Below, in pieces: positions 59,427 to 64,000 of a stretch of 64,000 nt of DNA (positions are counted from its first letter, which is position 1; each line of letters opens with the position of its first letter). The DNA lies in assembly GCA_019117285.1 (NCBI GenBank), contig DXAA01000011.1, positions 1-64,000 on the forward strand, in the 5' to 3' direction. Made by a program: the position numbers and the translations under genes. The DNA comes from Candidatus Limosilactobacillus intestinigallinarum (lineage in GTDB: Bacteria > Bacillota > Bacilli > Lactobacillales > Lactobacillaceae). Under the pieces are notes generated by a model. The model made no database searches. It worked only from the letters and a program-made list of their open reading frames with translations, and was not told the origin of the DNA.

Positions 59427-62400
59427 TTGATTGATGTCAATAAATTTGAAAGCATGCAGATCGGTCTGGCATCTCCAGATAAGATCCGTAGCTGGTCTTA
59501 CGGTGAAGTAAAGAAGCCGGAAACGATCAACTATCGGACTCTGAAGCCGGAAAAGCAGGGCCTGTTTGACGAACGAATCTTTGGCCCAACTAAGGACTAC
59601 GAGTGTGCTTGTGGTAAGTACAAGCGGATTCGTTACAAGGGTCGGATTTGTGACCGCTGTGGGGTTGAAGTTACCAGTTCCAAGGTTCGTCGTGAACGGA
59701 TGGGCCACATTGAACTGGCCGCTCCGGTTTCCCACATCTGGTACTTTAAGGGAATCCCAAGCCGGATGGGCCTGGTCCTGGACATGAGCCCACGGTCCCT
59801 GGAAGAAGTTATCTACTTTGCTTCCTACGTAGTGCTTGATCCTGGTGACACCCCACTGGAGAAGAAGCAACTGCTCTCCGAAGCCGAATACCGTGACAAG
59901 AAGGCCGAATTTGGTAACCGGTTCACCGCTGAGATGGGTGCCGCAGCCATCAAGAAGCTGCTCGCCGATGTGGACCTGGAGAAGGAAGCCAAGGAACTCA
60001 AGGAAGAGTTGAAGGAAGCCACTGGTCAAAAGCGGACCCGGGCCATCCGGCGACTGGACATCCTGGAAGCCTTCATCAAGTCTGGTAACAAGCCAGAATG
60101 GATGGTCATGGATGTTATTCCGGTTATGCCACCGGACCTGCGTCCAATGGTTCAACTGGAAGGTGGCCGGTTTGCCACCTCTGACCTAAACGACCTCTAC
60201 CGGCGGGTCATCAACCGGAACAACCGGTTGAAGCGGCTGCTCAAGCTGCAAGCCCCTGGGATCATCGTGCAAAACGAAAAGCGGATGCTGCAGGAAGCTG
60301 TTGACGCTCTGATCGATAACGGTCGGCGGGGTCGTCCGGTTGCCGGTCCGGGTAACCGTCCGCTGAAGTCCCTGTCCCACCTGCTCAAGGGTAAGCAAGG
60401 GCGGTTCCGTCAAAACCTGCTTGGTAAGCGGGTCGACTACTCTGGTCGTTCCGTTATCGATGTTGGTCCATCCCTGAAGATGAACCAGATGGGTCTGCCA
60501 GTACCAATGGCCCTCGAGTTGTTCAAGCCATTTATCATGCACGAACTGGTTAAGCGGGGCCTGTCCGCCAACGTCAAGGCGGCCAAGCGGAAGATCGACC
60601 GGCGTGATGACGATGTCTTCGACGTATTGGAAGACGTTATCAAGGAACACCCAGTATTGCTGAACCGGGCACCTACCTTGCACCGGCTTGGTATCCAAGC
60701 CTTCGAACCAATCCTGGTTTCCGGGAAGTCCATGCGGCTGCACCCACTGGTATGTACCGCCTACAACGCCGACTTCGATGGTGACCAGATGGCCATCCAC
60801 GTGCCGTTGTCTGACGAGGCTCAGGCTGAAGCCCGCTTGCTGATGCTGGCTGCCCACCACATTCTGAGTCCACGTGACGGTGAACCAATCGTGTCACCAT
60901 CCCAGGATATGGTTATCGGTAACTACTACATGACCACTGAAGACAAGGGTCGTGAAGGCGAAGGAATGATCTTTAAGGACACCGACGAAGCTGAAATGGC
61001 CTACAAGAACGGTTACGTTTCCCTGCAGACCCGGGTCGGTGTTCAGGTATCATCATTCCCTGACAAGCCATTCACCGACGAACAACGGGGTCGGATCATG
61101 GTAACCTCCGTTGGTAAGCTCCTCTTCAACCGGATCATGCCAAAGGACTTTGCCTACATCAACGAACCAACCGATGCCAACATTCATGAAGGGGTTGACG
61201 ACAAGTTCTTCCTTGAACCTGGCGAAGACATCCATGAATACCTCGAAAACGCACCACTGGTTCCACCATTCAAGAAGGGCTTCCTGTCCGACCTGATTGC
61301 CGAAGTTTACAAGCAGTACAAAGTTACCAAGACCTCCCAGTTCCTGGACCGGATCAAGGACCTTGGTTACTACGAATCCACGATTTCTGGTCTGACTACC
61401 GCCATGTCCGATATTCATGACCTGCCAGAAAAGCCAGAGATCATTAAGAACGCTCGTAAGCAGGTGGCCCTGATCACCAAGCAGTTCCGTCGTGGCCTGA
61501 TCACGGACGACGAACGGTACGAGCGGGTTATCGCTGCCTGGAACGACGCCAAGGATGAGGTTCAAAACAAGCTGATTGAGCACATGGATATCCACAACCC
61601 AATCAACATGATGTCCGACTCCGGTGCGCGTGGTAACATTTCTAACTTCACCCAGCTGGCCGGGATGCGTGGCCTGATGGCTTCACCAAACGGTAAGATT
61701 ATGGAGCTGCCAGTCCTGTCCAACTTCTACGAAGGGCTGTCTGTCCTGGAAATGTTCCTGTCCTCACACGGTGCTCGTAAGGGGATGACTGATACCGCCC
61801 TGAAGACCGCTAACTCAGGTTACCTGACCCGGCGGCTGGTTGATGTTGCTCAAGACGTCGTTGTTCGTGAAAAGGACTGTGGTACTGACCGTGGTCTGGA
61901 AGTTACTGCCATCACCAACGGTAACGAAATGATCGAACCACTGTACGACCGGATCATGGGTCGTTACACCATGAAATCCGTCTTCGACCCGAAGACCGGC
62001 GAGAAGATCGTTGGCAAGAACGTCCTGATCGACGAAGACATGGCCCAGAAGATCGTTGACGCTGGGGTCAAGAAGGTTACGATTCGTTCCGCCTTCACTT
62101 GCAACACCGAACACGGTGTCTGCGAACGTTGCTACGGCCGGAACGCCGCTACTGGTGACCGGGTCGAAGCCGGTGAAGCTGTCGGGACCGTTGCCGCTCA
62201 ATCAATCGGTGAACCAGGTACTCAGCTGACCTTGCGGAACTTCCACACTGGTGGTGTTGCCGGCAACGACGATATCACCCAAGGTCTCCCTCGTGTGCAA
62301 GAAATTGTGGAAGCCCGGAACCCTAAAGGTCGGGCAACGATCAGTGAGGTTACCGGTGAGGTTGTCTCCATCGAAGAGAACCCGGCTGAACGGACCAAGG

Positions 62401-63062
62401 ATGTTACCGTTAAGGGTGAAACCGACACCCGGACCTACACTCTGCCAATCACGGCCCGGATGCGGGTGGCTGAAGGTGACTTCATTCACCGTGGGACGGC
62501 CCTCAACGAAGGTTCCATCGACCCGAAGGAACTGATTCGGGTTCGCGACGTCCTGTCCACCGAAACTTACCTGCTGGCTCAGGTTCAGGGTGTTTACCGG
62601 ATGCAGGGGATTGACCTGCTTGATAAGCACGTTGAAATTATGATCCGTCAGATGATGCGGAAGGTCCGGGTCATGGATCCTGGTGACACCGATCTCCTGC
62701 CAGGTCAACTGATGGACATCGGTCAATTCCGTGAAGCCAACAAGCCAACCCTGTACGCTGGTGGAATCCCGGCAACCGCTCGTCCGGTGATCCTCGGGAT
62801 TACCAAGGCGGCCCTCGAAACCAACAGTTTCCTGTCCGCGGCTTCCTTCCAAGAGACGACCCGGGTACTTACCGACGCTGCTATTCGTGGTAAGAACGAC
62901 CCACTGGTTGGTCTGAAGGAAAATGTTATCATTGGTAAGATCATTCCAGCCGGGACTGGGATGCCAACCTACCGGAACATTAAGCCAAAGGAAGTCAGTG
63001 TTGCTGCTTACTCCATCAAGGACCTTGAGGCCAAGATGAAAGAGGAAGACAAGCAAAACTAG
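59427..63062 (+). CDS. rpoC: DNA-directed RNA polymerase beta-prime subunit
   Basis: [16 protein letters not shown] catalytic motif; [23 protein letters not shown] zinc ribbon. Confidence 0.97.
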   Translation: MIDVNKFESMQIGLASPDKIRSWSYGEVKKPETINYRTLKPEKQGLFDERIFGPTKDYECACGKYKRIRYKGRICDRCGVEVTSSKVRRERMGHIELAAPVSHIWYFKGIPSRMGLVLDMSPRSLEEVIYFASYVVLDPGDTPLEKKQLLSEAEYRDKKAEFGNRFTAEMGAAAIKKLLADVDLEKEAKELKEELKEATGQKRTRAIRRLDILEAFIKSGNKPEWMVMDVIPVMPPDLRPMVQLEGGRFATSDLNDLYRRVINRNNRLKRLLKLQAPGIIVQNEKRMLQEAVDALIDNGRRGRPVAGPGNRPLKSLSHLLKGKQGRFRQNLLGKRVDYSGRSVIDVGPSLKMNQMGLPVPMALELFKPFIMHELVKRGLSANVKAAKRKIDRRDDDVFDVLEDVIKEHPVLLNRAPTLHRLGIQAFEPILVSGKSMRLHPLVCTAYNADFDGDQMAIHVPLSDEAQAEARLLMLAAHHILSPRDGEPIVSPSQDMVIGNYYMTTEDKGREGEGMIFKDTDEAEMAYKNGYVSLQTRVGVQVSSFPDKPFTDEQRGRIMVTSVGKLLFNRIMPKDFAYINEPTDANIHEGVDDKFFLEPGEDIHEYLENAPLVPPFKKGFLSDLIAEVYKQYKVTKTSQFLDRIKDLGYYESTISGLTTAMSDIHDLPEKPEIIKNARKQVALITKQFRRGLITDDERYERVIAAWNDAKDEVQNKLIEHMDIHNPINMMSDSGARGNISNFTQLAGMRGLMASPNGKIMELPVLSNFYEGLSVLEMFLSSHGARKGMTDTALKTANSGYLTRRLVDVAQDVVVREKDCGTDRGLEVTAITNGNEMIEPLYDRIMGRYTMKSVFDPKTGEKIVGKNVLIDEDMAQKIVDAGVKKVTIRSAFTCNTEHGVCERCYGRNAATGDRVEAGEAVGTVAAQSIGEPGTQLTLRNFHTGGVAGNDDITQGLPRVQEIVEARNPKGRATISEVTGEVVSIEENPAERTKDVTVKGETDTRTYTLPITARMRVAEGDFIHRGTALNEGSIDPKELIRVRDVLSTETYLLAQVQGVYRMQGIDLLDKHVEIMIRQMMRKVRVMDPGDTDLLPGQLMDIGQFREANKPTLYAGGIPATARPVILGITKAALETNSFLSAASFQETTRVLTDAAIRGKNDPLVGLKENVIIGKIIPAGTGMPTYRNIKPKEVSVAAYSIKDLEAKMKEEDKQN

Positions 63063-63088
63063 GCTTGTGGATAAGTGATAAGTAAAAG

Positions 63089-63127
63089 AAGAGAGGCTGG
63101 TAAATGCACTTACCGGCCTCTCTTTTG
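63089..63127 (+). terminator. Intrinsic terminator after rpoC
   Basis: Near-perfect 15-bp AAGAGAGGCTGGTAA/TTACCGGCCTCTCTT then TT. Confidence 0.9.
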
Positions 63128-63146
63128 TTGTGAACGAGGTGGTTAT

Positions 63147-64000
63147 TTGACCAAAAAATATCAAATTGAAATCCCGGAAACGGCCCTCGACCAGACCGAC
63201 TTTCAACCCGGCGACCGTTTGGCCCTGAGCGTCAATCATAAGCAGATCGATGTTCGTCCCGCCCGGGTGATCGACCAATTGCCGCAGATTGCCTTCTGGT
63301 GGTATGCTCTGCCGGCCGCGGTGGTCACCCTGGTCTTCTATGCCTTTTTCCGAGAACGGAATGCGGTGCACCCGATCCCACTGACGGGGAGTGACTACTC
63401 TTTGGCTAACGGGGCGATGTTTTTGGGGGTGATCTCGGGCCTGGTGATCTTTATCACCACCTTCATTGTGGAAAAGGTGCGCAAAACCGGACCGACGAAG
63501 GACTTCTACTGGCGCAGTCTACCGCCACTGGCGATTGCCTGTGGATTAATCATGGTCTTCTCCTTCTCGGCCTTCTTCTGGCTGCTCGGCCAGATGTTTA
63601 CCAACGCTAGCTTCGACCTCTACACGACGACGGTCTTTGCCTTCGTGATTTTCGCCGCGGTCAACTACGTGATGATCAACCTGGCGATGACCCTGACCTC
63701 CGGGGTGGTCACCAACCTGTTGACAATCATGATCATCGGCGGGATGCTCTTCTCGATGCTGACCAACTCCTCGCGGGACTGGTGGAAGCACAACTTCAGC
63801 TTCCTGGGGACCGCGGAGAACTCCGCCAGCCTCCAGTTCAACGTTACCCTAATCTTCTCGGGGCTGTTGATGCTGACCCTGGTTGACTACCTATTTGTTA
63901 ACCTGCAGAAGCGTTACCGGGGACGGCGGGTGCTGACCCTGCGCTGGCTGTTGTACATGCTGTCGGCCTGCATCGCCTCGATCGGTCTCTTCCCCAACGA
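63147..64000 (+). CDS. Multi-TM membrane protein (DUF998-like), truncated by window end
   Basis: Open frame from TTG at 63147 (TKKYQIEIPETALDQTDFQPGDRLALSV..., then repeated TM segments); absent from the ORF track because it has no in-window stop and a TTG start. Confidence 0.65.
   Translation, partial: MTKKYQIEIPETALDQTDFQPGDRLALSVNHKQIDVRPARVIDQLPQIAFWWYALPAAVVTLVFYAFFRERNAVHPIPLTGSDYSLANGAMFLGVISGLVIFITTFIVEKVRKTGPTKDFYWRSLPPLAIACGLIMVFSFSAFFWLLGQMFTNASFDLYTTTVFAFVIFAAVNYVMINLAMTLTSGVVTNLLTIMIIGGMLFSMLTNSSRDWWKHNFSFLGTAENSASLQFNVTLIFSGLLMLTLVDYLFVNLQKRYRGRRVLTLRWLLYMLSACIASIGLFPN

Noticed and set aside
62202-63371. 389-aa minus ORF overlapping rpoC and its terminator
   Set aside because: Opposite strand encodes unmistakable RpoC; no plausible start signal.
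1-64000. CRISPR arrays, insertion sequences, prophage genes, toxin-antitoxin or restriction systems
   Set aside because: No spaced direct repeats, transposase/integrase, phage structural or defence-type ORFs were seen in the ORF track or intergenic regions.

Overview
The window is chromosomal DNA from a GC-rich, heterofermentative-type Lactobacillaceae (Limosilactobacillus-like; species not assignable from the sequence alone). I read about 56 protein-coding genes, 6 tRNAs, a lysine riboswitch and many intrinsic terminators. No phage, transposon, CRISPR array or rRNA is visible. Landmarks are ctsR-clpC and rpoB-rpoC at the right end, a C4-dicarboxylate block (LysR, malolactic enzyme, fumarase, fumarate reductase, DASS transporter, second LysR), mprF, an amino-acid ABC transporter, a metal cluster (VIT, VIT, CDF, MntR), two ThrE-type exporters and a 5-tRNA cluster. 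The observations most worth a second look are: (1) an in-frame TGA exactly at an expected Trp codon in the DASS transporter; (2) an attenuator-like rpoB leader with a 12-bp terminator and a competing long-range pairing; (3) Rex-like operators in front of fumC and adhP; (4) a RelA/SpoT alarmone synthetase gene in an apparent operon with a two-component system; (5) a perfect 23-bp palindrome holding both divergent -35 boxes between a MerR gene and an MFS pump; (6) a cysteine-free family-4-like uracil-DNA glycosylase; (7) leader hairpins before RNase J, an MFS gene and usp. All homology calls are from reading the sequences, not from database searches.
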